26,624 nucleotides of DNA from Sandaracinobacteroides sp041909755 (GCF_041909755.1 NZ_JAYRCW010000030.1:1-26624); one strand, 5' to 3'; numbered from the stretch's first letter, positions 1 to 9,372 are shown. Numbers and translations are program-made. The notes: generated by a model not told the origin, from the letters alone.

Positions 1-3000
1 AGTTCGACGTGATGTTGAATGCGAACCCGAACAGTCCGCCCCCCGTTACGGGTACGGCCGTGGCGTTCAGCACCGCGCTGTCGGTCGTCACCGATGTCGG
101 CGCGTTGTTCGGCGGCTGGTACAGGTAAATGCCTTGCTGCGTCTGCCCCCCGCCCAGCGCAGCGGCGTTGGTGAGCCTGACGGAGCCCAGCGTAAGCCCA
201 CCGCCACCGCCGCCGCTTGGCGCCACGACGGCGGTGAGCAGCGTGCCGGGGCCGACGGCCGGCAGCTGCAGGATCCCACCCTGGCTCAGGTCGAGATTTC
301 CATAGACCCCAACCAGCCCGCCCGGCGGCGGCGTCAACGTGCCGTTGATGATTTTCAACGTGCCCTTGTTCAGCTCGGCCGTATCAAGTTGCAGAACGCC
401 ACCCGTCACGCTGACATTGATCGAGACAGACTGATCCGAGGTTTGCAGATCATGGATGGAAATTTTTCCACTGTTTGTCATGGACATATCCATATCGGAA
501 TAGAACTGATCGACGTTCAGCGTTCCGGCATTCTGGATGTCCACCCCGTTGTTGACGGTTATGCTGGTGTTGATCGTTCCACTGTTGACGATCTTCAGGA
601 TGCCCGTGGAGATATCGCCAGAGTAGGTGGCGCCGCTCGCGTTGTTGAGCGTCAGCGACCCTGCCCCGGAAAGCCCTGCGGACAGCGTTCCGCCATTGTT
701 GACGGCAACCTGCTGCAGGGCCGTTATCGATCCGTTGAGGGTGCCGCCGGCGCTTTGGGTGTAGGTGCCGGACAGCATCTGGACGATGCCGTTGATCGTT
801 CCACTGTTGGTGATGGTTCCATCGCCCAGACTGTTGATCGCGATGGCCTGCCCGTTGCTGCCGGCGACGCCCGTGATCGTGCCGGCATTCTGGATCGAGA
901 TGCCATAGTTGCCATCGACAGCGATCGCCCCGGACATCGTGCTGCCGCCGGCCAGCGCCGATGCCCCGCCCTGCACCAGGCTGGTCTGATCGATCGTGAT
1001 CCTGACCGCCTGGCTGGCCCCGGCCGACGCGTTGCTCGACACCAGGATCGCCGGCGCACCGTCGGTGCCGGTTGCCTTCACGGTGGAGCCGGTGAGCGTT
1101 ATCGCCACGGTTCCACCGACGCCGGAACCGCCCGCCGATCCGAACTCCAGCACCTTGTCGAGCGCCATCAGGCCGCCGCCGCCACCGACGGACTGGGCGA
1201 AGATGGCCGGCGCATAATTGCCGCTCGTGGTGATGCTCGTGCCCGCAAGCCCGATGGTCACATTGCCGCCGTCCCCGTTGCCGCCCACGATCACGCCGTT
1301 GGTGAGCAGCGGGCTTGAGCCTTGGGCGACGCTGGACACATCTCCGCTGAGCCCGCCGCCGCCGCCGATCGATTGGGCGAGGATGCCATAGGCCCCGTCG
1401 CCAGCCGTCGAGATCGAGGATTTCGCGTTGAGGTTCAGCGTGATGTCGCCGCCTTTGCCGACGTTGCTGTTGGCGCCCGCCGAGCCATTGTCGAGCCCGC
1501 CTAGCAGCTGCCCACCCAGCGTTGCGCCGCCGCCGCCGCCGATCGACTGCGCAAGGATGCCGTGCGCGTTGCGCAATTGCGTTGCCACCATGCCGTCGTT
1601 GGTGATGGTGACGGCGCCGCCATCGCCCCGCGAGTTGGTTCCGCCGCCAAATGTGTGGCTGAACCCCTGAACGTCAGCGAGACGGCCTTGCGGATTTTCC
1701 AGCAGCTTGGAGGGATCGAACGTCATGTCGGAGGTCATCGACTTGATGAGGCCGCCGCCGCCGCCGATGGACTGGGCGAAGATGGCCACGCCGTTCTTGC
1801 CGCCCGTGCTGATCGTGCCGTCGTTCTCGATGGTGACCGTGCCGCCATTGCCCTGCGCGCCATCAGAACCATTGAAGCCGAGCGCGAGGCTGCGCAGCGA
1901 CCCGTTGAGCGCTTCGGTATGCGCGCCGACGCCGCCACCGCCACCGATGGACTGGGCCTGGATCCCGATGGCCAGCACGCCGAGGACGGCAATGTCCGCT
2001 GTCGCCGCGTTGGTGACAGAGACTGCGCCGCCGTCGCCCGCCGCGCCACCGTCGCCCGCCGCGCCGATGGCGATCTGATTGCGCGTGTCGTCATAGGATG
2101 AGCCCGTGGACGAGGCCGAGCCCGCCTTTCCGCCGCCGCCGCCGACAGACTGGGCGAAGATGCCGTTGGACTGGGCGCCAAAGGTCCAGACTTCGGCGGT
2201 GTTGGTAAGGCTGATATCGCCGCCCTTGCCTGCGGCCCCGCCCTTGCCGCCGATGCTGAGCGAGAAATCGAGGTTGGCCGGCAGCAGGGCTGAATTGTCG
2301 GTGCCGGGAATCTGCTGGAAGATCTCGGCCACTTCCGCCGCCGACTTGAACAGGATCATCAGATCGGATTCCGCCTTGAAGACGCCATCGATGATCTCGG
2401 TCACCTGGGCGTTCACGCCGAATCCCTGCGAGATGTTGTCGAACAGGGCGTTGGATTTCGCGATCGGATCAAGACCGCCGGACGTCGATGCGCCCTTGCC
2501 GGCTTCGCCGCCGCCGCCACCGACCGACTGAACATAGAGACCGGAGGCGTCTGCCCCGCGGGTCACGATCGAACCATCGTTGGTTGCCGTGATGGCGCCG
2601 CCGTCGCCGCCGGCGCCGCCACTGCCGCCGACCCCGATGGAGACGGAAAGCGAATTGGCCCCCACGCTGGCGACGCCGCCGCCCGCAGTTCCGCCGCCGC
2701 CCCCGATGGACTGGGCATAATAGCCGTCAGCGCCGTCGCCCTGCGTGAACAGGGAGCCGGCGTTGGAGATTTTCACCAGACCGCCGTGCCCGCCGGTGCC
2801 CCCGGTGCCGCCGACGGAGACGTCGACCGCGACGCTGACGGTGTCGTCCGGGTCATTCGCGATCGAGGAGGAGTCCCCGGTGCCGCCGGCGCCACCGCCG
2901 CCGCCGATCGATTGCGCAGCCATCGCAGCCGCGTCGCCGCCAAGCGTGACAATCATGCCGGTATTGGCCAGCGTGACCGCTCCGCCGATGCCGCCGGTGC

Positions 3001-5284
3001 CGCCGGATGCGCCGATGGCGACCGACGAGGAAATGGCCGGATTGCCTTCGTCGTTGTTGCCGCCCGAATAGGCCATCGCGGTCGCGTCACCGCCCGCGCC
3101 GCCGCCCCCGCCGATGGACTGGGCAAGCAGGCCATAGGATTGTTCGCCAGAGGTGAGCACGATGCCGGCGTTCTGGATGGCAGCGGCGTTGCCGGTGTTG
3201 CCGGCTCCCCCCGAGCCGCCCAGCCCGACGGCCGAGCTGATCGCCGGGATTTCGGGATAGAGTGTGAACGAGACCGCACGTGCAGCCGCGATCCCACCGG
3301 TGCCGCCGCCGCCGCCGATGGATTGGGCCAGTATGCCGTAGGAATTGGAACCGTATGTGGTGATCTGGCCTGTCGCGAGGTTCTGCAGGTTGACGGTTCC
3401 GGCCGCGCCCCCGCCGCCGCCCCGGCCGCCGATGGATACGGCGGCCGTCGGCACGAACGAGGTGATATCGGAAATGCCTGCGCCGCCATTGCCGCCGCCG
3501 CCGCCGATGGACTGGCCCGCAATGCCGCTGGCGGCGCTGCCATAGTTGGTGATGATGCCGCCGTTCGTGACGGCGACGGCGCCGGCCGGTGCCCCCGCGC
3601 CGGAATCGCCGCCAACCGCCATGGCGAAGAAGCCCGACCCGGTGGTGGACGCGGAGCCGCCCGACCCGCCGCCACCGCCGATGGACTGGATCAGCAGCGC
3701 GTGCGAATCAGCCCCGTTCGACAGCAGATTTCCGTTGACGATATTGGCCGTGACGGTTGAGCCATTTCCGCCGGCTGCGCCGGTTCCGCCGGTCGTGTTG
3801 ATCTGGCCGTTTCCGCCGCTTCCGCCGCTTCCGCCGACGCTCTGCACCAAGGCGGCATGGGTGAAGAAGGAATCGGACGTTGTGGCAGCGGCAACCGTGC
3901 TGCTGCCGAAGGTGAGCGTGGCGGTTCCCCCGTTTCCGGCAAGGCCGCCGCCGCCGGCTTCGCCGTTGATCGCGGATGCGTCGCCGCCCGATCCGCCAAG
4001 GCCGCCGCCGCTGAGCACCTGGATCGCGGCATCGGCATCGCCGTTGGAAACGCCGCCATAGGTGACCGAGCCGAGAATCGTGGCGCTGGCCGCACCCCCG
4101 GTGCCGCCGTTGCCGCCGTTCCCCGCCGTTGCCGTGATACCGATGTTCAGGGCCGGCTGCCCGACGCCGCCGACACCGCCGGCCGACAGCGCAGTGACGG
4201 CGCCGGTGTAGTTGAAGGCCGGGGAGGCAAGGCCCGAGCGATTGACCGAAATTGTCGCCCCGGCGGCAAGGGTAACCGTGGAGGACGCCCCGGCGCCCCC
4301 GTCGCCGCCATCGCCGCCCACGCCACCCGCGGTCTTTCCGCCGCCCACGGTGCCGATGGTGCCCCCCGCAGCACCGTTGCCGCCGGCGGACACGGCGACG
4401 AGGCCCGCCCCCCCGCTGGTGATGGTGCCCCCGGTATAGGAAAGGGTGACGTTGCCAGCCGCGCCTGCATCGCCGCCATCGCCGCCCTGGATCTGCCGGG
4501 TCAGCGGTGCCGTGATGTCGTTGCCGCCCTGACCACCGCTTCCGCCCTGAGACAGGGCCAGCACGCCGCCAAGCGAAACCAGGAAGTTGCCCGATACCGT
4601 CGAGGAAACGGTTGCGCTGGCGCCGCCGGCGGATCCGGCGACCCCCTGCTGGCCGGTACCCCCCCCGAAACTGCCGGAGCCGCCCTGGGAGACAGCGACG
4701 ATGCCCACGCCAAGCTCGTCGACGCTCGACATGTCGACAGTGCCCGAGAAGTTCAGCGTCACCGCGCCTGCGCCCCCGGCCGGGCCGCCAATGCCGCCCG
4801 TCACGACGCTGAGGTACGGACTGCCGGCAAAGCCGCCGATGCCGCCCGTTCCGCCCTGCGACAGGAAGCGAAGGCCGACCGCGTAGGGCACCGATGCGCC
4901 GGACTCGCTCGCGCCGGTGACTGTCGCGTTGGTGAGCGTGTACGTCAGGGCGCCCGCGGCGCCGCCCGGTTGGGCGTTCGTGCCGCAATCATCATCGGCA
5001 CCCTGGGCGCCATCGGTCCCGACCGTACCGATGCTCTGGATCACCAGCGGCTTGCCGGACCCATAGCTTTGGCCGTCTTCGGTCGCGCCTTGCGGCGACT
5101 GGGCAGCAGGCGCCGACGGAAAGACCGGCGGATCGTTGCCCGCCGGGCAATTGTTCGCCAGGGCGGGGGCAGCGCCACTGGCGAAGGCGACGCCGGCGAG
5201 AAGGGCGATGCGGTTCCGGCGCAGCGCCCCTGCCCCAAACACATGCGTGCGCGCCGCGCATCCCGCCCGATCCAATCCCGCCAT
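1..5284 (-). CDS. Giant glycine-rich repeat surface protein, autotransporter-like, 3' end beyond window
   Basis: I read this frame without a stop from an ATG at 5284 to base 1, giving about 1761 residues with the C-terminus missing. GGGG about 7 nt before the ATG can serve as ribosome binding site. Residues 1-43 form a long signal peptide: a basic stretch near residues 22-25, a hydrophobic core, and a likely cut after PALA. The mature N-terminus carries two cysteines (C46, C100) that could form a disulfide. Residues about 130-520 are Gly/Ala/Ser/Thr-rich. Residues about 530-1370 carry about 13 copies of QS(I/V)GGGGG. After that come beta-helix-like stretches rich in TITNSGTI and NNGG. This composition matches sphingomonad and rhizobial proteins annotated as autotransporter outer membrane beta-barrel proteins. 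The barrel would lie outside the window, so secretion mode is inferred. Likely roles are adhesion or surface coating. Proline-rich plus-strand frames here are antisense shadows. Confidence 0.85.
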   Translation of the reverse strand, partial: MAGLDRAGCAARTHVFGAGALRRNRIALLAGVAFASGAAPALANNCPAGNDPPVFPSAPAAQSPQGATEDGQSYGSGKPLVIQSIGTVGTDGAQGADDDCGTNAQPGGAAGALTYTLTNATVTGASESGASVPYAVGLRFLSQGGTGGIGGFAGSPYLSVVTGGIGGPAGGAGAVTLNFSGTVDMSSVDELGVGIVAVSQGGSGSFGGGTGQQGVAGSAGGASATVSSTVSGNFLVSLGGVLALSQGGSGGQGGNDITAPLTRQIQGGDGGDAGAAGNVTLSYTGGTITSGGAGLVAVSAGGNGAAGGTIGTVGGGKTAGGVGGDGGDGGAGASSTVTLAAGATISVNRSGLASPAFNYTGAVTALSAGGVGGVGQPALNIGITATAGNGGNGGTGGAASATILGSVTYGGVSNGDADAAIQVLSGGGLGGSGGDASAINGEAGGGGLAGNGGTATLTFGSSTVAAATTSDSFFTHAALVQSVGGSGGSGGNGQINTTGGTGAAGGNGSTVTANIVNGNLLSNGADSHALLIQSIGGGGGSGGSASTTGSGFFAMAVGGDSGAGAPAGAVAVTNGGIITNYGSAASGIAGQSIGGGGGNGGAGISDITSFVPTAAVSIGGRGGGGGAAGTVNLQNLATGQITTYGSNSYGILAQSIGGGGGTGGIAAARAVSFTLYPEIPAISSAVGLGGSGGAGNTGNAAAIQNAGIVLTSGEQSYGLLAQSIGGGGGAGGDATAMAYSGGNNDEGNPAISSSVAIGASGGTGGIGGAVTLANTGMIVTLGGDAAAMAAQSIGGGGGAGGTGDSSSIANDPDDTVSVAVDVSVGGTGGTGGHGGLVKISNAGSLFTQGDGADGYYAQSIGGGGGTAGGGVASVGANSLSVSIGVGGSGGAGGDGGAITATNDGSIVTRGADASGLYVQSVGGGGGEAGKGASTSGGLDPIAKSNALFDNISQGFGVNAQVTEIIDGVFKAESDLMILFKSAAEVAEIFQQIPGTDNSALLPANLDFSLSIGGKGGAAGKGGDISLTNTAEVWTFGAQSNGIFAQSVGGGGGKAGSASSTGSSYDDTRNQIAIGAAGDGGAAGDGGAVSVTNAATADIAVLGVLAIGIQAQSIGGGGGVGAHTEALNGSLRSLALGFNGSDGAQGNGGTVTIENDGTISTGGKNGVAIFAQSIGGGGGLIKSMTSDMTFDPSKLLENPQGRLADVQGFSHTFGGGTNSRGDGGAVTITNDGMVATQLRNAHGILAQSIGGGGGATLGGQLLGGLDNGSAGANSNVGKGGDITLNLNAKSSISTAGDGAYGILAQSIGGGGGLSGDVSSVAQGSSPLLTNGVIVGGNGDGGNVTIGLAGTSITTSGNYAPAIFAQSVGGGGGLMALDKVLEFGSAGGSGVGGTVAITLTGSTVKATGTDGAPAILVSSNASAGASQAVRITIDQTSLVQGGASALAGGSTMSGAIAVDGNYGISIQNAGTITGVAGSNGQAIAINSLGDGTITNSGTINGIVQMLSGTYTQSAGGTLNGSITALQQVAVNNGGTLSAGLSGAGSLTLNNASGATYSGDISTGILKIVNSGTINTSITVNNGVDIQNAGTLNVDQFYSDMDMSMTNSGKISIHDLQTSDQSVSINVSVTGGVLQLDTAELNKGTLKIINGTLTPPPGGLVGVYGNLDLSQGGILQLPAVGPGTLLTAVVAPSGGGGGGLTLGSVRLTNAAALGGGQTQQGIYLYQPPNNAPTSVTTDSAVLNATAVPVTGGGLFGFAFNITSN
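1170..3840 (-). repeat. QSIGGGGG repeat array inside the giant surface protein
   Basis: On the minus strand the motif (F/L)AQS(I/V)GGGGG recurs near window positions 1185, 1365, 1545, 1765, 1940, 2140, 2515, 2705, 2905, 3115, 3315, 3505 and 3685, with a degenerate copy (QSVGGSGGSGG) near 3835. Spacing is mostly 58-75 residues. One gap of about 125 residues (window 2140-2515) holds a non-repetitive, more charged and probably helical insert. Between motifs, GGxGGxVTITNxGTI-type segments recur, as expected for stacked beta-strand repeats. This is protein-level repetition, not a CRISPR or DNA satellite. Confidence 0.85.
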
Positions 5285-5311
5285 CCCTCATCCCCCAGCA
5301 TGATCCGCCCC

Positions 5312-5328
5312 CTGACCGGCCCGGTCAG
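5312..5328. promoter_or_regulatory. 17-nt inverted repeat in the 5' region of the giant surface protein gene
   Basis: CTGACCGG, one base (C), then CCGGTCAG form a perfect 8-bp inverted repeat, 27 bp upstream of the start codon at 5284. It may be an operator or a leader-RNA hairpin just ahead of the ribosome binding site. The sequence alone does not distinguish the two. Confidence 0.4.
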
Positions 5329-5403
5329 AGGAGGATGCGCCATTCGACCCTGGCCTGTGGGTGCCCCCCGACAGACCCCGAATGCTTAACGTTTGGCGCC
5401 GAC

Positions 5404-5461
5404 TGCCAGCAGATGCATCAATGATACCTTCCGATGCATCGAGAGGCATTTCCGGTGCATA
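5404..5461. promoter_or_regulatory. Three GATGCATC-like elements at 21-bp pitch, putative operators upstream of the surface protein gene
   Basis: GATGCATC occurs at 5412-5419 and 5433-5440, and a related GGTGCATA at 5454-5461. Starts are exactly 21 bp apart, about two helical turns, so all lie on one face of the DNA. A possible minus-strand -10 box (TATCAT) lies between the first two. The stretch 5404-5417 (TGCCAGCAGATGCA) matches 6409-6422 upstream of the XRE gene at 13 of 14 bases. Use by the neighbouring XRE regulator is inferred. Confidence 0.5.
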
Positions 5462-5473
5462 TGCCGCGCCGGA

Positions 5474-6373
5474 TCAGAAGGGGATGTAGGACATCGCCAG
5501 CGAGTTGCCGGGCGACAATTTCAGCAGGAGTTCGCCCCCTTGGGCAAAGGCGGACGGGCCGACATCCTTGATCAGATGGGCCTGGATTTCCGGCGGAACC
5601 TGTCCTTCCGGGACGATTCCTGCCTGCTCGGCGAGTTCCGCGAAACGGGCTTCATCGGCCTCCCTGTCTCCGGTCAGGTCCGCGACACGCTCGGAAATGA
5701 AGGGGGTTGCGAACGGTGTATGGCCGCCGTCGTGCGCCGAATACAGCAGGATGCCCTCATAGCGGACGACCTTGCCGCCGTTGCTGCCGTTGATGATACC
5801 GAACACCGGCAGCCCGGTGGTGACCTCCTTCCCCGCGAAGAAAACCTGGCTGTGCAGCGCGATGAACCGCGATTTCACGGATATCCGCCCAATGCAGCGC
5901 GTCCAGGTGGTAAGCCCGTCCGGCTCCATCCGGGTGAAGACATAGTCATGGAGATACTTGCCCGGCATATCGGAAAATGGCCGGGTGTTGCGGAAGATGC
6001 CCTCATAGGCCGGACCGCGCCGCTCGGTGGTCGCCAGCGTCTCGGCCTCAAGGTCTGCAAGCGGGCCGAACAGCACGGGCCATTGCGCATCCTCTCGCCG
6101 GCGGACGGCCGGGTACCGCCGGGGCACGCCAACGAGATCCCCGATGTCGTCCAGTTCGCGTTCCCAGTCGAGCAGGCTGAATCCGGGGCGGTGCGTTGCG
6201 AACATGGCCGTCAGCCGGGCCAGATTGTGGGCCGAGGGCATGGTTCCCCCGGTCATCCAGCGCCCCACGAGGGATTTGTCGCCCCCCAGCTGCTTCGCAA
6301 CATCGGCACGCGTCAGCGATAGGGCTTTGGTCATGAACGCCAGTTTCTCGTGAAAAGGATGCCCCACCCGCAC
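5474..6373 (-). CDS. XRE-family helix-turn-helix transcriptional regulator
   Basis: This is a 299-residue DNA-binding protein. An N-terminal HTH spans about residues 14-60, with the pattern RADVAKQLGGDKSLVGRWMT and then PSAHNLARL, typical of XRE/Cro-type HTH with a conserved helix after the recognition helix. The C-terminal 230 residues form no domain I can name. I use the GTG at 6373 because GGGGGAGA lies about 3 nt upstream; Met14 (6334) is a weaker alternative start. The gene precedes the giant surface protein on the same strand with a 189-bp gap. Its own 5' region and that gap share GATGC-type elements, so autoregulation and control of the surface protein are plausible. The target and any ligand are unknown. 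Confidence 0.8.
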   Translation of the reverse strand: MRVGHPFHEKLAFMTKALSLTRADVAKQLGGDKSLVGRWMTGGTMPSAHNLARLTAMFATHRPGFSLLDWERELDDIGDLVGVPRRYPAVRRREDAQWPVLFGPLADLEAETLATTERRGPAYEGIFRNTRPFSDMPGKYLHDYVFTRMEPDGLTTWTRCIGRISVKSRFIALHSQVFFAGKEVTTGLPVFGIINGSNGGKVVRYEGILLYSAHDGGHTPFATPFISERVADLTGDREADEARFAELAEQAGIVPEGQVPPEIQAHLIKDVGPSAFAQGGELLLKLSPGNSLAMSYIPF

Positions 6374-6406
6374 GATCTCCCCCCGCGGTCATACTCGACG
6401 GGATTT

Positions 6407-6434
6407 GATGCCAGCCGATGCAGATCGATGCAAC
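6407..6434. promoter_or_regulatory. Three GATGC elements at 10-bp pitch upstream of the XRE gene
   Basis: GATGC begins at 6407, 6417 and 6427, one helical turn apart. An inverted copy (GCATC) sits at 6448-6452. TGCCAGCCGATGCA at 6409-6422 matches the site upstream of the surface protein gene at 13 of 14 bases. On the minus strand, TTGCAT (6433-6428) and a weak CATCAA 17 bp later could be the XRE promoter, which these elements would overlap. The rest of 6374-6572 shows no other gene. Confidence 0.45.
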
Positions 6435-6572
6435 TTCGGACAATTCGGCATCGACACTGGCGAAATCTGCACGAGATCTTCGCCTGGGCTGCCTGCAAGC
6501 TGTCCGGCGACAGGTCGCGGCTCAAGGATGGGTCGGGCAACCCGCCATCTGTCAGGCCATGGCTTCGAGGAC

Positions 6573-6648
<76 letters not shown>

Positions 6649-6668
6649 GCCGAACTCGGATCGCGCGG

Positions 6669-6697
6669 CCCCTATCGCAATCGCTGCGCCGGTGCAA
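6669..6697 (-). promoter_or_regulatory. Putative sigma-70-type promoter of tRNA-Thr
   Basis: On the minus strand TTGCAC (6697-6692) is followed after 17 bp by TAGGGG, or ATAGGG with a 16-bp spacer. The -10 region ends about 20 nt before the tRNA 5' end. The -10 fit is weak and the call rests partly on position. Confidence 0.35.
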
Positions 6698-6699
6698 AC

Positions 6700-9372
6700 C
6701 TAACCGCTGTTCCTCAGCGCGGTGGCGATGGCGTTGATGGACAGTTGCAGCCCTTCCGCGATCCGCTCGTCTGCCTCGCCGGCGCGGTGGCGCTTCATCA
6801 GTTCCACCTGCAGCAGGTTCAGGGGTTCGATATAGGGCAACCGCAACCGGATGGAGGTGTCGAGCGCGGGGTTCTTCTCCAGCAGGCGGGCCTGGCCCGT
6901 CACCTCCAGCAGCCCGTCGTGCGTCTGTCGCCAGCCGGTGTCGATACGGGCGAACAGCGGCGCGCCTTCCGCCCCTGCCAGCTCGGCATAGCGTGCGGCG
7001 ATCCCCATGTCCGATTTCGCCAGCACCATTTCCATGTTCGCCATCACCGCCTGGAAGAACGGCCATTCGGCCGCCATCGCCTTCAGCAGCCCCTTATCCG
7101 GGAAGGCGGCCAGCGCGTCGCCCACGCCATACCAGCCCGGCAGCATCACCCGCGCCTGCGCCCAGCTGAACACCCAGGGAATCGCACGCAGATCCTCGAT
7201 CGCGTCAGACGCGGTGCGGCTGGGCGGGCGGGAACCGATCTTCAGGGTGGCGATTTCGGAGATCGGCGTCATCGCCCGGAAAAAGGCGCGGAAGCCCGGC
7301 TGATCATAGACGAGCCCGCGATAGCTGAAGAAGGCGGTGGCCGAAAGCCGGTCCATCGCCGCGCGGAACCGCTCGATCTCGGCCGCCGGCAGCAGGGGCG
7401 GGTCCAGCGTCGCCAGCAGGGTGGCGGCGGCCATCGTGTCCAGCGTGCGGCGGGCGGCGTCTGGCGTGCCATATTTGGCGGCGATCACCTCGCCCTGTTC
7501 GGTGATGCGGATGCGGCCCGCGACCGTGCCGGGCGGCTGCGCCCGGATCGCCGCAAAACTGGAGCCGCCCCCCCGCCCCACCGATCCGCCGCGCCCGTGG
7601 AACAACTGGATCGGCACATCGGCGGCGCGAAACACCTCGGCCAGCGCCGACGATGCCCGATGCAGCTGCCAGGTGGAGGTGAGGTAGCCGCCATCCTTGT
7701 TGCTGTCGGAATAGCCGATCATCACTTCCTGGCAGCCGCGCGCCCGGGCTGCCTCGGCCACGCCGGGGATTGCCAGGAACGCCGTCATGATCGCGGGCGC
7801 GGCCTCAAGGTCGGCGATGGTCTCGAACAGCGGCACCGTCATCAGCTCCGCGACGGGCGCGTCGCCGGGGGCCAGCAGCCCGGCCTCGCGCATCATCAGC
7901 ATCGGCTCCAGCAGGTCGGACACACTCGTCGTCTTGGACACGATGGCCGTGGTGATCGCCGCCGCCCCGTGCCGCGCGCGCGCCGCCGCCGCCGCGCGAA
8001 AGATCGCCAGTTCGCCCAGCGTCCGGTCCGACGCAGGGGCAAGCGGTGTCGCCAGCAGGCGGGGGCTTTTCAGCTCGTCCAGCAGCAGCGACACGCGCGC
8101 TTCTTCCGGCAGGGCCGCATAATCCGCCTCCACCCCGGCAAGCGCCAGCAGTTCTGCCACGCAGGCTTCATGGACATCGCTGTTCTGCCTGAGATCCAGC
8201 GTCGCCAGGTGAAAGCCGAACTGGCTGACCGCGATTCGCAGCGCATCCATCGCGCCGCCCCCCACGCCCGCCTGCTCGGCGCCGGCGGCAATCGCATCCA
8301 GATCGGCCAGGAATTCGGCGGAGGCTGCATAGGGCTGCCCAACGACGCGCGGCGGGCGCACCGGCGCCTGCCCCGTCAACGCCACCGATGTCGCCGCCAG
8401 CCGGGCATAAATGCCCGTCAGCGCCCGCCGATAGGGCTCGTCTTCGCGCGCGGGGGAATTGTCGCCGCTCGCCTCGGCCAGCGCCCGCACCGCTGCCGGA
8501 ACCGGGGTCTGCCCCGACGAGATGGACAGCTCCGCCCCAAGCGCATGCACCTGATCCAGATAATATTGAAACAGGGCGGCCGCGTTCGTGCGCATCGCCA
8601 GGTCCAGCGATTCGGCCGTCACATTGGGATTGCCGTCGCGGTCGCCGCCGATCCAGCTGCCGATGGTGAGGAAGGGCGGCGGAACTTCACCCAGCGCGTC
8701 GGCCCACCCCTGCGCCAGCGTGGGCAGAACCGGCAGGAAATCGTCGCGCAGCCAGGCCAGCGCGGTGTCGATCTCGTCCGAGACGCGGATCCGCTCCCGC
8801 CGGAGAGGCCGTGTTTCCCACAGCAGGGTCACCTGCCGCCGGATCGCCGTCTCGATCGGTTCGCCGGGGGCGGCATGGGTGGCGCCTGCGTCCGCCATCT
8901 CCATCAGTTCGGAAATGCGGTTCTTGTGATCGATCATGCTCTTGCGCCGCACTTCCGTGGGGTGCGCGGTCAGCACGGGCGTCACGCGGGCGCGAGACAG
9001 GGCCGCCAGTATTTCGGCCTTGCCGATGCCCTTCGCGCCCAGCTGCCGCACGGCATCGGCAAGCGCCATCCCGGCTTCGGGCGCCGCGCCTGCGGAGGCC
9101 TGCATCTGCCGGTCTTCCGCCAGGTTCGCCAGCATGGAGAACAGCATGAAGCCCCGCGTGAAGGCCAGTGTGTCGTCCAGCGACAGCGCGCCCAGTTCGG
9201 CGGCCACCGCCTCCACATGGGCCGATCCCCGGTGCCGCTGAACCGACGCGGCGCGGATCGCCTCTGTCCGCCGGAACAGCGCCTCGCCGCCGCGGGTTCG
9301 GATCACATCGCCCAGGATTCGCCCCAGCACGCGGATATCGGGGTTCTGGATGATCGGCGGCAGGCTGGCCAT
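6700..9372 (-). CDS. ppc: Phosphoenolpyruvate carboxylase
   Basis: This cytoplasmic enzyme of about 890 residues adds bicarbonate to phosphoenolpyruvate to make oxaloacetate, replenishing the TCA cycle. The length fits the bacterial family. Signature motifs are present: VLTAHPTEVRRKS with the catalytic His at residue 137, GGDRDGNPNVT, GYSDSNKDGGY with the Lys at 559, FHGRGGSVGRGGG, and the C-terminal glycine (RNSG). The frame is open 18 codons further upstream, but I choose the ATG at 9372 because GAAGGGA lies about 8 nt before it and homologous proteins begin near this point. The gene is monocistronic and divergent from the YifB-like gene, with a 115-bp gap. The tRNA-Thr gene follows on the same strand. 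Confidence 0.96.
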   Translation of the reverse strand: MASLPPIIQNPDIRVLGRILGDVIRTRGGEALFRRTEAIRAASVQRHRGSAHVEAVAAELGALSLDDTLAFTRGFMLFSMLANLAEDRQMQASAGAAPEAGMALADAVRQLGAKGIGKAEILAALSRARVTPVLTAHPTEVRRKSMIDHKNRISELMEMADAGATHAAPGEPIETAIRRQVTLLWETRPLRRERIRVSDEIDTALAWLRDDFLPVLPTLAQGWADALGEVPPPFLTIGSWIGGDRDGNPNVTAESLDLAMRTNAAALFQYYLDQVHALGAELSISSGQTPVPAAVRALAEASGDNSPAREDEPYRRALTGIYARLAATSVALTGQAPVRPPRVVGQPYAASAEFLADLDAIAAGAEQAGVGGGAMDALRIAVSQFGFHLATLDLRQNSDVHEACVAELLALAGVEADYAALPEEARVSLLLDELKSPRLLATPLAPASDRTLGELAIFRAAAAARARHGAAAITTAIVSKTTSVSDLLEPMLMMREAGLLAPGDAPVAELMTVPLFETIADLEAAPAIMTAFLAIPGVAEAARARGCQEVMIGYSDSNKDGGYLTSTWQLHRASSALAEVFRAADVPIQLFHGRGGSVGRGGGSSFAAIRAQPPGTVAGRIRITEQGEVIAAKYGTPDAARRTLDTMAAATLLATLDPPLLPAAEIERFRAAMDRLSATAFFSYRGLVYDQPGFRAFFRAMTPISEIATLKIGSRPPSRTASDAIEDLRAIPWVFSWAQARVMLPGWYGVGDALAAFPDKGLLKAMAAEWPFFQAVMANMEMVLAKSDMGIAARYAELAGAEGAPLFARIDTGWRQTHDGLLEVTGQARLLEKNPALDTSIRLRLPYIEPLNLLQVELMKRHRAGEADERIAEGLQLSINAIATALRNSG

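Noticed and set aside
1170..3840. Repeated GC-rich blocks resembling a CRISPR or satellite array
   Set aside because: Spacing is irregular and in codon register; the repetition is explained by glycine-rich protein repeats.
134..5389. Many long proline- or arginine-rich plus-strand open frames, for example 134-1318, 2786-3760 and 3857-5389
   Set aside because: They lie antisense to the giant minus-strand protein. PPPPPPMDWA-type runs are the antisense reading of QSIGGGGG repeats, and the frames break up repeatedly while the minus frame stays open for over 5 kb.
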